Positions 1 to 9,439 of a DNA stretch of 56,541 nt are shown here, piece by piece (position 1 is the stretch's first letter; the number at the start of each line of letters is the position of its first letter). This DNA comes from Plantactinospora alkalitolerans (GTDB lineage Bacteria; Actinomycetota; Actinomycetes; Mycobacteriales; Micromonosporaceae): positions 1 through 56,541 of the forward strand of contig NZ_JADPUN010000428.1 of NCBI RefSeq assembly GCF_015690345.1, written 5' to 3'. Position numbers and translations under genes: made by a program. The notes under the pieces are model-generated. The model worked only from the letters and a program-made list of their open reading frames with translations, ran no database searches and was not told the DNA's origin.

Positions 1-52
1 ACCCGGGCCGCCGACCCGCCAGACCGCGCCACACCGGGTCGGCGGCCCGGGT
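1..52. terminator. GC-rich hairpin at window start
   Basis: Bases 1-17 and 36-52 are perfect reverse complements (17-bp stem, 18-nt loop). The stem is almost pure G+C and has no T tract, as is common for actinobacterial terminators. It probably ends a gene lying left of the window. It sits 40 bp before the proline-rich membrane protein gene, so a leader role for that gene cannot be excluded. Confidence 0.6.
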
Positions 53-91
53 CGCGGCCGATGTGACACCGGAGGTGGTTTCGGCGCTGTA

Positions 92-721
92 GTGAATGAG
101 ATGAGAACACAGCCCTCCAGTCGTCCGGCCGGTGGCAGCGTCCGCCCGCCGTCCGACCCGAATCCGCTCGCCGGCTTCTCGGCACCGGCACCGGTCGCCG
201 GCTTCTCGGCACCGGCACCGGTCGCCGTGCTGCCGCAGGGCGCCGCGCCCGTTCCGGCGTCCGGACGCCCACCCGGACGGGTCAAGCCGGTCTTCGTCGA
301 CCGGACCGGCCGGCGACGGCGCCTCGCCGTCCTCGCCGGTCTCGGGGTCGGGGCCGGTCTGCTGGTCAGCCTCGGCATGCTGGTTCTCGGACTGCTGGCC
401 GGTGGACCGGTCACGGTGCCGGGCTGGCCGGACGCCCGGGGTGAGCACGCCCCGGAGGACCCGGCAGTGGGCAGGCTGGGCGTGGACGGCTCGCCGAGCG
501 CCACACCACCCGACGGCTCCGGCCGCACCGGTCCACCGGCGGAGGACCCGGCGAGGCCGCCCGGCGCGACGTCCCGGCCGGTACCACCGCCGTCCCCGGT
601 CCCGACGGCCACCGACCGCCCCGGCCAGGGTGACCTGCACCGGAACCCGAAAGCGACAAAGCCAACCACGGACCCGGACAAGCCGGGCAGGCCCAGCCGG
701 TCATCCGGCGACCCGGGGTGA
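92..721 (+). CDS. Proline-rich single-pass membrane protein
   Basis: This is a 209-residue protein of unknown function. The first 75 residues are Pro/Ala-rich and carry two tandem AGFSAPAPV units encoded by a 27-bp direct repeat. A basic patch (RRRRLAVL) then leads into one hydrophobic helix at about residues 78-103, followed by a Pro/Thr/Gly/Asp-rich tail that is probably outside the cell. The stop codon lies 3 nt before the start of the deacetylase/glycosyltransferase gene, so the two are almost certainly co-transcribed and this may be an accessory subunit for polysaccharide synthesis or anchoring. The start is uncertain: GTG at 92 is used, ATG at 101 is possible, and the GGAGG at 71-75 is rather far from both. 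No family is recognised. Confidence 0.65.
   Translation: MNEMRTQPSSRPAGGSVRPPSDPNPLAGFSAPAPVAGFSAPAPVAVLPQGAAPVPASGRPPGRVKPVFVDRTGRRRRLAVLAGLGVGAGLLVSLGMLVLGLLAGGPVTVPGWPDARGEHAPEDPAVGRLGVDGSPSATPPDGSGRTGPPAEDPARPPGATSRPVPPPSPVPTATDRPGQGDLHRNPKATKPTTDPDKPGRPSRSSGDPG
170..223 (+). repeat. 27-bp tandem direct repeat (2 copies)
   Basis: Two identical, adjacent 27-bp copies (170-196, 197-223) lie inside the coding sequence. They are in frame and encode AGFSAPAPV twice. Copy number could vary without breaking the frame. Confidence 0.9.
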
Positions 722-724
722 GCA

Positions 725-2947
725 ATGGCCCTACACGTCGCGCGGAAGGACCCTCGCGCCCACTGGTTCCTGCTGCTCCTCGGCCTGGTCGTGATGATCT
801 CCGCCCTGTCGTTCAACGGCTACGTCGCGGTCGAGGGCGGCGGCTCCGGACGGACCGGGCCGGACCCGACCCCGGCGACGGACGACCTGACCCGGAGCGG
901 GCCCGTCCTCCGCCTCGACGGTCCGGCACCGGTCAGCCGTTCGATGCCGGCCGGGACGATCGCCCTGACCTTCGACGACGGCCCGGACCCGCGATGGACG
1001 CCCGAGATCCTCGACGTACTACGTCGGCACCACGCGCACGCCACGTTCTTCGTCGTCGGCGCGCGGGTCAACGAGCATCCGGAGCTGGTCCGGCGGATCC
1101 TCGCCGAGGGACACGAACTCGGCTCGCACACCTTCACCCACGCCGACGTCGCCACGTTGCCGGGCTGGCGGCGCGACCTCGAACTCGGTCTCACCCGTAC
1201 CGCCATCGCCGGAGCCACCGGCCGGTACGCCACGCTCTTCCGGCCGCCGTTCTCGTCCGGCCCGAGCAGCCTGACCGCCGACGACGCGACCGCACTGCGG
1301 GGAGCGGCCCGGACCGGCCACGTCGCCGTACTCGCCGACCGGGACACCGTCGACTGGCGCCGCCCCGGTGTCGACGCCATCGTGGCCGCGGCGGCCGGGA
1401 TCCCGGTGATCCCGACCGGCCCCGGGACGCCCGCCACCGCTTCCGACGGTCCGGCGAGCCCGGACCGCGGCAGCGGGGCCGTGGTCCTGATGCACGACGG
1501 AGGCGGGGACCGGTCACAGACCGTCGCCGCCCTCGATCGTCTGCTGTCCGCACTGACCGGCCGGGGCTACCGGTTCGCCACCGTCTCCGAGGGGCTCGGC
1601 ATGCCGCGCTCGGAACTGGCCGCCTCCCGCTCGGACCGGCTGCGCGGCCACGCGCTGCGGTACGCCCAGACCGGTGCCGCCTGGCTCGCCAGCGCGATGA
1701 CCTGGCTACTCGGCGCGGCCCTGCTCCTCGGTCTGCTCCGGCTCGCCGTCCAGGTGGCCTGCGCCGAGATCCATCGTCGGCGCCAGCGCGTCGGCTCTCC
1801 GGCCCTGCCCCGACGGCAGATCCTCGCGCCGGTGACGGTGATCGTGCCGGCCTACAACGAGGCCGCGAACATCGGCGCGACCGTACTGTCCCTGCTGGCC
1901 AGCGAGTATCCCGCGCTGCACGTCATCGTGGTCGACGACGGCTCCACCGACGGCACCGCCGACATCGTGGCGCGGATGCGCCTGCCCGGTGTCCGGGTGA
2001 TCCGTCAGGCCAACGCCGGAAAGCCCGCCGCCCTCAACACCGGCATCCGGCACGCCCGTACCGAACTTCTGGTCCTGGTGGACGGGGACACCGTGTTCCA
2101 GCCGGACACCGTCTACCGGCTCGTCCAGCGCTTCGCCGACCCGTCCGTGGGGGCGATATCCGGCAACACCAAGGTGGCAAACCGGCGGGGGCTGCTCGGC
2201 CGCTGGCAGCATCTGGAGTACGTGATCGGCTTCAACCTCGACCGCCGGACGTACGACGTGCTCCGGTGCATGCCGACCATTCCCGGTGCGATCGGCGCCT
2301 TCCGTCGACAGGCGCTGCTGGACGCGGGTGGAGTTCCCGCGGACACGCTCGCCGAGGACACCGACCTGACCATGGCCGTACTGCGCGCCGGCTGGCACGT
2401 GCCGTACGAGGGTCGGGCCGTCGCGTGGACGGAGGCGCCCGCGTCACTGCGCCAGTTGTGGCGCCAGCGTTACCGCTGGTGCTACGGAACCATGCAGGCG
2501 ATGTGGAAGCATCGCCGGGCGCTGGCCGAGCGTGGTCCGGGCGGCCGGTTGGGCCGGCGCGCCTGGCCCTACCTGGCCATCTTCCAGGTCCTGTTGCCGC
2601 TGACCGCGCCCGCGGTCGACGCCTTCGCGATCTACGGACTGTTCTTTCTGCCGTGGAGTCATCTCGTCCTGGCCTGGCTCGGACTGCTCGCCCTGCAGGC
2701 GGCGACCGCCGCGTACGCGCTCCGGCTCGACGGGGAGCGGCTGGGCCCCCTGTGGAGCCTGCCGCTGCAACAGGTCCTCTACCGGCAGGTGATGTATCTG
2801 GTCGTGGTCCAGTCGGTGGTCACCGCGCTGCTCGGCAGCCGACTCCGTTGGCAGCGGATGATCCGGACCGGCGGGGCGGCCGCACTGGTCGAGAACACCG
2901 CCACCGGCCCTCTCCACTGGCCGTCAAACCCACGCGCGTACAGGTAG
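725..2947 (+). CDS. Polysaccharide deacetylase / family 2 glycosyltransferase fusion
   Basis: This 740-residue membrane protein joins two enzymes. A signal-anchor helix (about 13-31) is followed by a NodB-type deacetylase domain (about 76-285) with the metal-site TFDDGPD motif (Asp84/Asp85) and HTFTH (His135, His139). A membrane segment (about 318-345) precedes a processive GT2 domain (about 364-600) with VVDDGSTDG (Asp404/405), VDGDT (Asp453, Asp455), EDTDL (Asp545/547) and the QRYRW motif (581-585). Terminal hydrophobic helices follow. By analogy with PgaC/PgaB or IcaA/IcaB this should polymerise and N-deacetylate an exported N-acetylhexosamine polymer; the substrate is inferred. The gene follows the proline-rich gene by 3 nt. 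The fused order deacetylase-then-transferase is known in actinobacteria and Firmicutes. The domain calls are secure. Confidence 0.9.
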   Translation: MALHVARKDPRAHWFLLLLGLVVMISALSFNGYVAVEGGGSGRTGPDPTPATDDLTRSGPVLRLDGPAPVSRSMPAGTIALTFDDGPDPRWTPEILDVLRRHHAHATFFVVGARVNEHPELVRRILAEGHELGSHTFTHADVATLPGWRRDLELGLTRTAIAGATGRYATLFRPPFSSGPSSLTADDATALRGAARTGHVAVLADRDTVDWRRPGVDAIVAAAAGIPVIPTGPGTPATASDGPASPDRGSGAVVLMHDGGGDRSQTVAALDRLLSALTGRGYRFATVSEGLGMPRSELAASRSDRLRGHALRYAQTGAAWLASAMTWLLGAALLLGLLRLAVQVACAEIHRRRQRVGSPALPRRQILAPVTVIVPAYNEAANIGATVLSLLASEYPALHVIVVDDGSTDGTADIVARMRLPGVRVIRQANAGKPAALNTGIRHARTELLVLVDGDTVFQPDTVYRLVQRFADPSVGAISGNTKVANRRGLLGRWQHLEYVIGFNLDRRTYDVLRCMPTIPGAIGAFRRQALLDAGGVPADTLAEDTDLTMAVLRAGWHVPYEGRAVAWTEAPASLRQLWRQRYRWCYGTMQAMWKHRRALAERGPGGRLGRRAWPYLAIFQVLLPLTAPAVDAFAIYGLFFLPWSHLVLAWLGLLALQAATAAYALRLDGERLGPLWSLPLQQVLYRQVMYLVVVQSVVTALLGSRLRWQRMIRTGGAAALVENTATGPLHWPSNPRAYR

Positions 2948-2999
2948 TAAGGAAGGGGCCCTTCTTATCGTTTTCTGCATAAGAAGGGCCCCTTCCTAA
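2948..2999. terminator. Long bidirectional hairpin between convergent genes
   Basis: The arms 2948-2968 and 2979-2999 pair with a single mismatch near the base (21 positions, 19 contiguous) around a 10-nt loop. The stem contains AGGAAGGGGCCCTTCTTAT. It starts directly after the glycosyltransferase stop and ends 16 bp before the cellulase stop, so it can terminate both convergent transcripts. The stem is much longer than a normal terminator and looks like a dispersed intergenic repeat of this bacterial group (inference). Confidence 0.85.
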
Positions 3000-3015
3000 C
3001 CGGTTTGCGGCGGCG

Positions 3016-5301
3016 TCAGCGGGCGTCGCCGTTGTCCTGGTCGGCGATGAAGGCGGAGATCCAGGACAGGGGGGAGTTCCAGTTGATGGTCAACTCGTTC
3101 GTTGACCAGGACTCGATGTCGTCGATGTAGCAGAACTGCGGTGCACAGCCCTGCAGCTTCTGCTGTGCGACCGGATCCTGGATGGCCGAGTTCGGGCCGC
3201 CGGAGAGGGTGCCCCGGGGCGGGTTGGGCAGGTCGGGGTTGAGCTGGCGGGCGTACCAGCGGCTGTGCTGGTTGTGCGAGGCCACCTCGCCGTAGCCCGT
3301 CACGTACGACTGGTTCAGGGCGTTGCGGCCGAAGATGTAGTCCATCGTCTCCAGCACCCCGTCGCGGTACCGGTCCTTGCCGGTGAGGTCGAACGCGGTG
3401 GCCAGCACGATGGCGTTGTTGATGATCAGGTTGTTGGATCCCCAGTCGAACTGGTTGTCCGACGGGTTGTACGGGATGCCGTACGGGTGGGCCTTCAGGG
3501 TGGCCAGGTAGCGGTCGGCGCCCTGGGCCACCGAGGCCTGGACCCGGGACCGGTCCCGCAGCCCGTTCGGCACCGTCGCCAGTTGCAGCCGGCCGAGCGC
3601 GGCGGTGTTGCCCCAGTCCATTCCGCGCTCGCGCCAGACGTCGCCGGTGTGGTGCGGCGAGGCCAGCACGAAGTCCCGGTACTCCCGCGCGCCGGTGGTC
3701 AGGTACAGCTCGGCGGCGGCCCAGTAGAACTCGTCGCTGACGTCGGCGTCGTTGTAGGCGCCACCACCGTTGGCGTCGGCCGGGTCCGCGTACCGCTGCG
3801 GGTTGGCCTTCGCGGCGGCCCAGGCCGCCCTGGCGGCGGCCAGGTTGCGGTCGGCGAACTTCCGGTCGTACGGCTTGAAGACCCGCGCCGCCTGTGCGGC
3901 CGTCGCGGCCAGGTTGAGGGTGGCGGCGGTCGACGGCGGGTGCAGTTCGCGGCGCTTGTCGTCGAGATGCGGCATCAGCGGCAGGCCGGTCCACGAGTCG
4001 TCGTGGATCTTGTGGTGGGCCATCCCGGCGAGCGGCTTGCCGGCCGGCACCTGCATCCGGAGCAGGAACTCCTGCTCCCACCGGGCCTCGTCGAGGATGT
4101 CCGGCACCCGGTTGCCGCTCTCCGGCAGGTTCAGGGTCCGGTCGCCGAGCCGCCACGGCTCGCCGGTCCGGGCCCGCACCGAGCGCTCGTACTCGCTCAT
4201 CAACTGGTGTACCGAGATACCGCCGTTGACCACGTACTTGCCGTGGTCTCCGGCGTCGTACCAGCCGCCGGAGACGTTCAGGGTGTAGTCGCAGACGCCG
4301 GGCTGGCAGGGTACGGCGGTGTCACCGGTGTTCGGCGCCACCCCGACGTGCCCGGCCGGGCGGCCGTACCCGGGTCGGAGCGTGTCGGAGATCGCGGTGC
4401 CGCTGCGCTGGGTGTAGTAGAACTTCAGCGCGTCGGTCCGGAGCTGCTCGTAGAAGCCGGAGCCGATGTCGAACGGCCGGCTGGTCTCGCCGTCGGCGGT
4501 GAGGGTGTAGCCGGTGCCGGTCCGGGTGTAGTGCCCGAACTCGATGGTGTGCACGTTCTGCCCGGAGGACGGGTCCACCCCGCGCGGGGCGCTGCGGCCG
4601 TACTTGACGACCCGGCCGGTCCGGTCGTGCAGCTTCCACGGCAGCGCGGTGGTCGCCTCGGTGACGACGGTGGCGTTCTTCGGCCCCTTCGGCAGGTAGC
4701 CGACCTGGTTGACCCGGACCCGGGGGCCGGTGTCCGGGACGTACACGTCCGGCTCGGCGCCGCCGGTCAGCGAGATGTCGTCCAGACAGATCCGCCACGG
4801 TTCGGCACTGCCGCCGAGCTGGAAGACGACCTGGGCGTTCGGCAGGTCGACTGGGGAGGTGAAGGTGTACCGGTAGTTGTTGCCGGAGACGCTCAGCTCC
4901 GGAGTCGCCGACAGATACTGCGTGTACGGGTCGACCGGCAGTTGGATCAGCGCCTTGCCGACCCGGCCCGGGGTGGCCTGGCCGAAGAACCCGAACTCGT
5001 ACGTCTCACCGGCGACCAGGGCGATGTTGTCCTGGCCGATGATGACGTCCCACGGATTGACGGTGCCGCCGGGAATGTCGGTGCAGAGCTGCCCGGTACT
5101 GGAGTCGAGGGTGAGGTTCGAGGTGCCCCACCAGGGGGCGTGGCCGGCGTCGAAGGTGCCGTTGACGATCTGCTCCGGCGCGTCGGCGACGGCCGTCGGG
5201 GCGTACGCGGACGCCGTCGGTCCGGTGAGCACGGTGGCGGCCAGCGCCGCGGCGGTCACCGCGGCGAGCGGGACGGTTCGTCGCCAGTGGGGTCTGGGCA
5301 C
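3016..5301 (-). CDS. Secreted glycoside hydrolase family 9 cellulase with N-terminal CBM
   Basis: This 761-residue protein is a beta-1,4-glucanase acting on cellulose outside the cell. It has a Sec-type signal peptide (basic MPRPHWRR, then a hydrophobic run to about residue 32), a CBM4/9-like beta-sandwich (about 42-182), the Ig-like domain of GH9 ([10 protein letters not shown], about 194-280) and the (alpha/alpha)6 catalytic domain. The last carries [13 protein letters not shown] (Asp349, Asp352, nucleophile side) and NELTINWN near the C terminus (Glu736, general acid). GTG at 5301 is chosen because AAGGA lies 5 nt upstream and the signal peptide then begins correctly; the longer frame reaching to 5508 would bury it. 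The gene stands alone, and its promoter carries a CebR-like operator (5382-5395), so cello-oligosaccharide induction is expected. Confidence 0.92.
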   Translation of the reverse strand: MPRPHWRRTVPLAAVTAAALAATVLTGPTASAYAPTAVADAPEQIVNGTFDAGHAPWWGTSNLTLDSSTGQLCTDIPGGTVNPWDVIIGQDNIALVAGETYEFGFFGQATPGRVGKALIQLPVDPYTQYLSATPELSVSGNNYRYTFTSPVDLPNAQVVFQLGGSAEPWRICLDDISLTGGAEPDVYVPDTGPRVRVNQVGYLPKGPKNATVVTEATTALPWKLHDRTGRVVKYGRSAPRGVDPSSGQNVHTIEFGHYTRTGTGYTLTADGETSRPFDIGSGFYEQLRTDALKFYYTQRSGTAISDTLRPGYGRPAGHVGVAPNTGDTAVPCQPGVCDYTLNVSGGWYDAGDHGKYVVNGGISVHQLMSEYERSVRARTGEPWRLGDRTLNLPESGNRVPDILDEARWEQEFLLRMQVPAGKPLAGMAHHKIHDDSWTGLPLMPHLDDKRRELHPPSTAATLNLAATAAQAARVFKPYDRKFADRNLAAARAAWAAAKANPQRYADPADANGGGAYNDADVSDEFYWAAAELYLTTGAREYRDFVLASPHHTGDVWRERGMDWGNTAALGRLQLATVPNGLRDRSRVQASVAQGADRYLATLKAHPYGIPYNPSDNQFDWGSNNLIINNAIVLATAFDLTGKDRYRDGVLETMDYIFGRNALNQSYVTGYGEVASHNQHSRWYARQLNPDLPNPPRGTLSGGPNSAIQDPVAQQKLQGCAPQFCYIDDIESWSTNELTINWNSPLSWISAFIADQDNGDAR

Positions 5302-5381
5302 GGAGGTCCTTCCGGTGGGCGCGCGGTGACCGGTGAACGGCACCGCCGGGTGGGGTGTCGTACGGCGTGGACCGGGATCCA

Positions 5382-5441
5382 TGGAAGCGCTCCCAACCCA
5401 CTGGATACGGGGAGATTGACATTGAGTTTCCGGCCTGTCAA
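5382..5441 (-). promoter_or_regulatory. Promoter and CebR/LacI-type operator of the GH9 gene
   Basis: On the minus strand TTGACA (5441-5436) and CAATCT (5418-5413) are 17 bp apart, a good -35/-10 pair. Just downstream, 5395-5382 reads TGGGAGCGCTTCCA, one mismatch from the 14-bp palindrome TGGGAGCGCTCCCA known as the CebR/CelR operator of Streptomyces and Thermobifida cellulase genes. This geometry would block early elongation when repressor is bound. The stretch 5302-5795 otherwise holds only the leader, this site and the ribosome-binding site of the next gene; no gene is seen. Confidence 0.85.
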
Positions 5442-5795
5442 CAGTTCCGGACGAGCCCGCACGGCAGCGATCGCCATAAATCCCACTAAAGGCCAGCACT
5501 CGGTCCACGCGCTACACAGTGGAGTGAGTCCGACTTTTGGCAGCGGTCCACGGACCCGGAGCAGCATAATGGAGGACATAACAACTGCCCACTCAGCCAA
5601 ATGGGGAACCCATCCTGATGACGGGCAACAACCACGCCATCTCGCCGCTCCGGACCAGTCGCAACCGATCGCCACCATCGCCGCTCCGCTCGCCCGCCCC
5701 ACGCCGCCGGTGACAAATCGGCGACGGCCCCCTGGGCAGCGCGGCCCAGCCGGGAGATTCCCCCAGATCGACCCGACCTGCCGAGCGGAGGACCT

Positions 5796-6953
5796 ATGGC
5801 GCATACAGATTCGCGCGATGGACGGCCCCAACCCAACGGCCAGCGACGACTGCTGGCGAAGATACTCATCGGTGTCGTCAGCTTCTGGGTGGCATTCGGA
5901 ATATCCACGCTGCTGCCGAAAGACGAAAAGCCCGAGATGGCGTGGAGCATCGGCGCCTCGTTGTTCGTCGCGGGCGTGGTATTCATCGCCCACTACCTCT
6001 TCGAGGTGGAGCGCAAACTCGATGCCCTGCTACAGAGTTTCGACGAGACCAGGAGGCGACTCGGCGACCAGGTACGGCAGGGCGCCGAGGCCACCGAGCG
6101 CCAGATGCGGGAGGGCTTCTCGAAAATCCATCTGGCCGAGGAGATCTTCGGGCTCCGCGAGGCGTCCCAACTCGACGCCGAGGAGATGATGCAGATCGCG
6201 AAGCTGGTTCGGAACCGGACCAAAATCACCTCCGAGGCGCCCCAGCTCATCCAGGACTTCGCGCTGGCGGAGATGACCCGGCTGGTGGAGTACCTGAAGC
6301 AGATGGGCGACAGCAACGACCTCACGTACGAGGGTGAGGACCAGGACTGGCTGCTCGGACTGACGAAGGTCGCCCGTAGCGAGATCCAGGCGACCAGCCT
6401 GAGTACGGTGGATGCCGGCGGGCGGGGCTTCATCGACGGCGGGCTCTGGGCGACCGAGTTCGGGCAGCGTTACCTCGACTTCCAGCGGCACGCCGTCCGG
6501 ACCCGAGGGGTACGGGTCCAGCGCCTCTTCATCCTCGACCGCAAGGGGCTGAACACCGAGGACCTGCACCAGATCCTCCGGATGCACCTGAGCATCGGGG
6601 TCGAGGTACGCACCCTCGACGCCACGGTCGCACCCACCCTGCACACCCGACTACACGACTTCATCCTCTTCGACCGCAAGCTCAGCTACCAGACGACGAC
6701 GGCATCCAGCGTGGACAGCCAGCTGAATCCGATCATCGTCAACATCACGTTGGTCACCGATCCGGAGCGGGTCAACCGACGGATCAGCGAATTCGCCGAC
6801 CTCTGGTCCGCCGAGGGCGTCCAGGCGGTCACCGTCGACGAACGCGGCGAGCTCGTCTTCCGGCCCGCCAAATCGGTCGACCAGGTCCGGGTGGCGAAAT
6901 CGGTCGACCAGCGCCACCGCAGACCGGGTCCCAGCCCCGGCGAAGCCGCGTAA
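5796..6953 (+). CDS. Two-TM membrane protein with PLD-like cytosolic region
   Basis: This 385-residue protein has two transmembrane helices (about 20-42 and 49-67), then a charged, probably coiled-coil stretch (about 68-112) and a cytosolic domain. The part from about 195 to 340 (a repeated 'LFILDRK...' and 'DFILFDRKLSY' pattern with an intervening HLSIGVEVRTLD) resembles the phospholipase-D-like fold used by regulatory or effector proteins. A clear HKD catalytic motif is not visible, so enzymatic activity is doubtful. GGAGG lies 4 nt before ATG 5796. The gene is monocistronic, with the cellulase divergent upstream and a methyltransferase convergent downstream. The C terminus carries two similar KSVDQ-VRVAKSVDQ units. 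Function unknown. Confidence 0.6.
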   Translation: MAHTDSRDGRPQPNGQRRLLAKILIGVVSFWVAFGISTLLPKDEKPEMAWSIGASLFVAGVVFIAHYLFEVERKLDALLQSFDETRRRLGDQVRQGAEATERQMREGFSKIHLAEEIFGLREASQLDAEEMMQIAKLVRNRTKITSEAPQLIQDFALAEMTRLVEYLKQMGDSNDLTYEGEDQDWLLGLTKVARSEIQATSLSTVDAGGRGFIDGGLWATEFGQRYLDFQRHAVRTRGVRVQRLFILDRKGLNTEDLHQILRMHLSIGVEVRTLDATVAPTLHTRLHDFILFDRKLSYQTTTASSVDSQLNPIIVNITLVTDPERVNRRISEFADLWSAEGVQAVTVDERGELVFRPAKSVDQVRVAKSVDQRHRRPGPSPGEAA

Positions 6954-6997
6954 CCGAAGCCGACGGCCCGGCGGAGGGGCGGGGCGGCCAGTCCGGG

Positions 6998-7795
6998 TCA
7001 GCTCGGCGGCGCGGACCTGCCGGTCACCACCAGCATGCCGCTGTAGCCGTCGCGGAGCGGGTCGCCGAGCGCGATCCGGGTGATCTGCGGGTCGACGGCG
7101 ACCGGAGCCATCGCCCGGACGACCTCGTCGACGTCGATGGCGACCGCCGGGAACCACCGGTCGCCCACCTGGTAGCCCTGCGACTGCGCCATGAACGCGG
7201 CGGCGAACGGCGCTCCAGGCTTGAGCGCGGTGACGAACGCCTGCACGCCCTGCCGGAACTCGGCGATGTCGGCGGACATCGAACAGGCGACGAAGAACAT
7301 CGTGCCCAGGTCCCACTTCCGGCTGGGCAGCTCGAAGATGCTCGCCCGATGGACCTCGGCCCGCTCGGCGAGCGCGGCACGGGGATCGGCAAGCAGCCCG
7401 TACGCCTCGACCGGCCGATACACGTCCCAGAAATCACGCCAGTTGTCATCGAAACGGGCGATCTGTCGGCGAATCCAGGCGACGTTGGAGGCGCTGCGCT
7501 CCCACAGGTCCAGGTGCGCGCAGAACGGCAGCATCGCGAAGGCCGGATAGAGGTTGGTCCCCGTTCCGACATCGACCGCGCGGGCCTGGGCGTCCAACTG
7601 CTGTTCGGCGAAGAAATCGCGAACAATTTCCATTATCTGGCGATCGTCGTCCCGTACCGCGCGGTAGTTGTGCGCGAAGTAGGCTTCCGAATCGAAGTGG
7701 TCCCAGTCGACCTGCTCGTTCGAGATCGAGGACCGGGCCGCAGGCGCGTTCCTCGCCTCGTCGGGCCGCTCGGGGCGCGACCTCACCGCACTCAT
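6998..7795 (-). CDS. SCO2525-family SAM-dependent methyltransferase
   Basis: This is a 265-residue cytosolic methyltransferase of the NNMT/PNMT-like group. Diagnostic features are DSEAYFAHNY, the SAM loop AVDVGTGTNLYP, and PGAPFAAAFMAQSQGY near the C terminus. ATG 7795 is chosen over the longer frame because GAGGGACGGG precedes it closely and the extra residues upstream are not conserved-looking. In Streptomyces the SCO2525 gene sits in a conserved block with SCO2521-2524; none of those partners is present here, so this is a stand-alone paralogue whose substrate is unknown. Confidence 0.82.
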   Translation of the reverse strand: MSAVRSRPERPDEARNAPAARSSISNEQVDWDHFDSEAYFAHNYRAVRDDDRQIMEIVRDFFAEQQLDAQARAVDVGTGTNLYPAFAMLPFCAHLDLWERSASNVAWIRRQIARFDDNWRDFWDVYRPVEAYGLLADPRAALAERAEVHRASIFELPSRKWDLGTMFFVACSMSADIAEFRQGVQAFVTALKPGAPFAAAFMAQSQGYQVGDRWFPAVAIDVDEVVRAMAPVAVDPQITRIALGDPLRDGYSGMLVVTGRSAPPS

Positions 7796-8069
7796 CTGAC
7801 CCGTCCCTCGCAGTTGTGACCTCGTCACTGAATGCACCGAGCGTGATCGGCGCCTGGTAACTCGGAGTTGTCCAACATCGTCCGGGCCGTGCCTGCGCCC
7901 ATCTGGCCTGGCCGAGGCGCGGATCGCCTATGTCACTACAATTCACCAGAGGGAGGGCATCTGCATCCTCCGAAAGTCCGAGCCTCGCAGGGGCATTCGG
8001 GCTACTCCGGGGCCGGACGACGGGGCGACTCACCGACGCTCGGCGATCACACAGGGCTACCGCAGAAGC

Positions 8070-9026
8070 TCACTGCAGACCACTGAGTGTCAACACCTCG
8101 TCCGCACAGCCCCAGGACAGGGTCAGCCCCGACCCACCGTGTCCGTAGTTGTGGATGATCCGGACCCCGTCGATCGAGTCACTTTCGACCCGGACCTGTG
8201 GTCGAGTGGGCCGCAGTCCCACCAGAATTCGTCGCACCCTGGCATTCCGCAGCAGTGGCTCCACCGCCGCACACCGTTCCACTATGGCGGCTGCGGCGGC
8301 GGGATCAGGTGTCAGGTCTTCCGATCCGGGAGTCGCATCGCCACCAAGCACCACCCGACTTCCATGCGGTAGAAAATAGGTCAGATCCTCATGCTCGGCG
8401 TGATCCTGAAAAAAGTTGTCAATTCCGGGATTGTCGACTACCACGAGCTGTCCCCGAGTCGGAAACAGTTCGTCGTCCGGAACCAGATATCGGGACCCCA
8501 GACCGGTGCAGTTGACCAGAATACTGGCCGCCCCGCTCAACTCCTTGAAAGAGGAGACGGCACTTATTTCAATAGGCACATTGAGCGTACGCAATCTGAG
8601 TACCAGGTAGTCGAGGTACTGCGGCATGTTGACCAGCGGTATGGTGTACCGCCATCCGCTGGCGTAGCCACGGGGCAGTTCCTCCGGGCGGCAGGGCTCG
8701 TAATCGGCCACACCCAACACCCATGACGGCGGCTCCATCGGCCCCGGCGCGGCCTCCATGCCCCGTACCAGACGGACTCCGGACGCGGTGTCGCCGGCGA
8801 GCTTTTCCAGTGCGAGCCGGGTCTGCTCGCTCCACGGTAGAACCCGTGGATCGCTGACCATATAAGGGCCCCAACTCGCGCCGGCCGCAGCGGACGTCGT
8901 CTCCAATGGAGGCCGCGCGGCCCGGATCCGGACCCGCAAACCGGCCTCGGCGAGGCGAACCGCGGTAGTCAGACCGGACACTCCGGCCCCGACAACCAGC
9001 GCGTCCCACTCCCCAACGCTTCCCAT
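8070..9026 (-). CDS. D-amino-acid oxidase family flavoenzyme
   Basis: This 318-residue FAD-dependent enzyme should oxidise a D-amino acid (or glycine-like amine) to the imino acid with release of H2O2. It has the N-terminal dinucleotide motif VVGAGVSGLT (about residues 10-19), the substrate-side RTRG-like FPTRGQLVVVD segment, GLRPTRPQVRVE and the C-terminal FAD signature HNYGHGGSGLTLSWG. The start fits a leaderless transcript: on the minus strand TAATAT (9038-9033) is followed by exactly 6 nt and ATG. It stands alone. Base composition is slightly less GC-rich than its neighbours. The stretch 9027-9439 holds this promoter and no other supported gene. Confidence 0.9.
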   Translation of the reverse strand: MGSVGEWDALVVGAGVSGLTTAVRLAEAGLRVRIRAARPPLETTSAAAGASWGPYMVSDPRVLPWSEQTRLALEKLAGDTASGVRLVRGMEAAPGPMEPPSWVLGVADYEPCRPEELPRGYASGWRYTIPLVNMPQYLDYLVLRLRTLNVPIEISAVSSFKELSGAASILVNCTGLGSRYLVPDDELFPTRGQLVVVDNPGIDNFFQDHAEHEDLTYFLPHGSRVVLGGDATPGSEDLTPDPAAAAAIVERCAAVEPLLRNARVRRILVGLRPTRPQVRVESDSIDGVRIIHNYGHGGSGLTLSWGCADEVLTLSGLQ

Positions 9027-9439
9027 TCGGCAATATTAACGGAGATCGACCTCGATCATAGGGGCTGTATAATTTTGAAGTATCCTGCTATTTCACATGA
9101 GAGCGTAGAAATTCGTCCCGAACCCGAGCATCCACCAATCACCCGGCCGCCTGACCAGCACCATCAGGCCGCTGTTCTGTGTCCCGCCATCCCGGAAGTC
9201 CGTCGACTCCGCACGGCCCGACGCCTCTTCCGGCGGCCGGCGACCCCGGAGCCGAACGCAGTGTCGGATTCCCGACGGTGCACGCGCGACGGCACCAGGC
9301 CAGAGCGGCGTTGTCGGGTACCGAACGCCGTGACGGAAAATTCCCGACTGACGAGGTTGCCCCGGTTGGCCATCATTTCCGTGCCGACGTTGGACGCTCC
9401 GCGTCCGCACCAGCCGGGAAGCCCGCCGAGGAGGCCCGC

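Noticed and set aside
3265-6189. 974-codon plus-strand open frame opposite the GH9 gene
   Set aside because: It is the antisense shadow of a secure GH9 gene; its composition (Val/Gly/Arg-rich, no motifs) is typical of high-GC mirror frames, and its end overlaps a gene with a good ribosome-binding site.
9179-9439. N-terminal extension of the holin-like gene
   Set aside because: No ribosome-binding site, non-membrane low-complexity content, and a strong GAGGAGG directly before ATG 9440.
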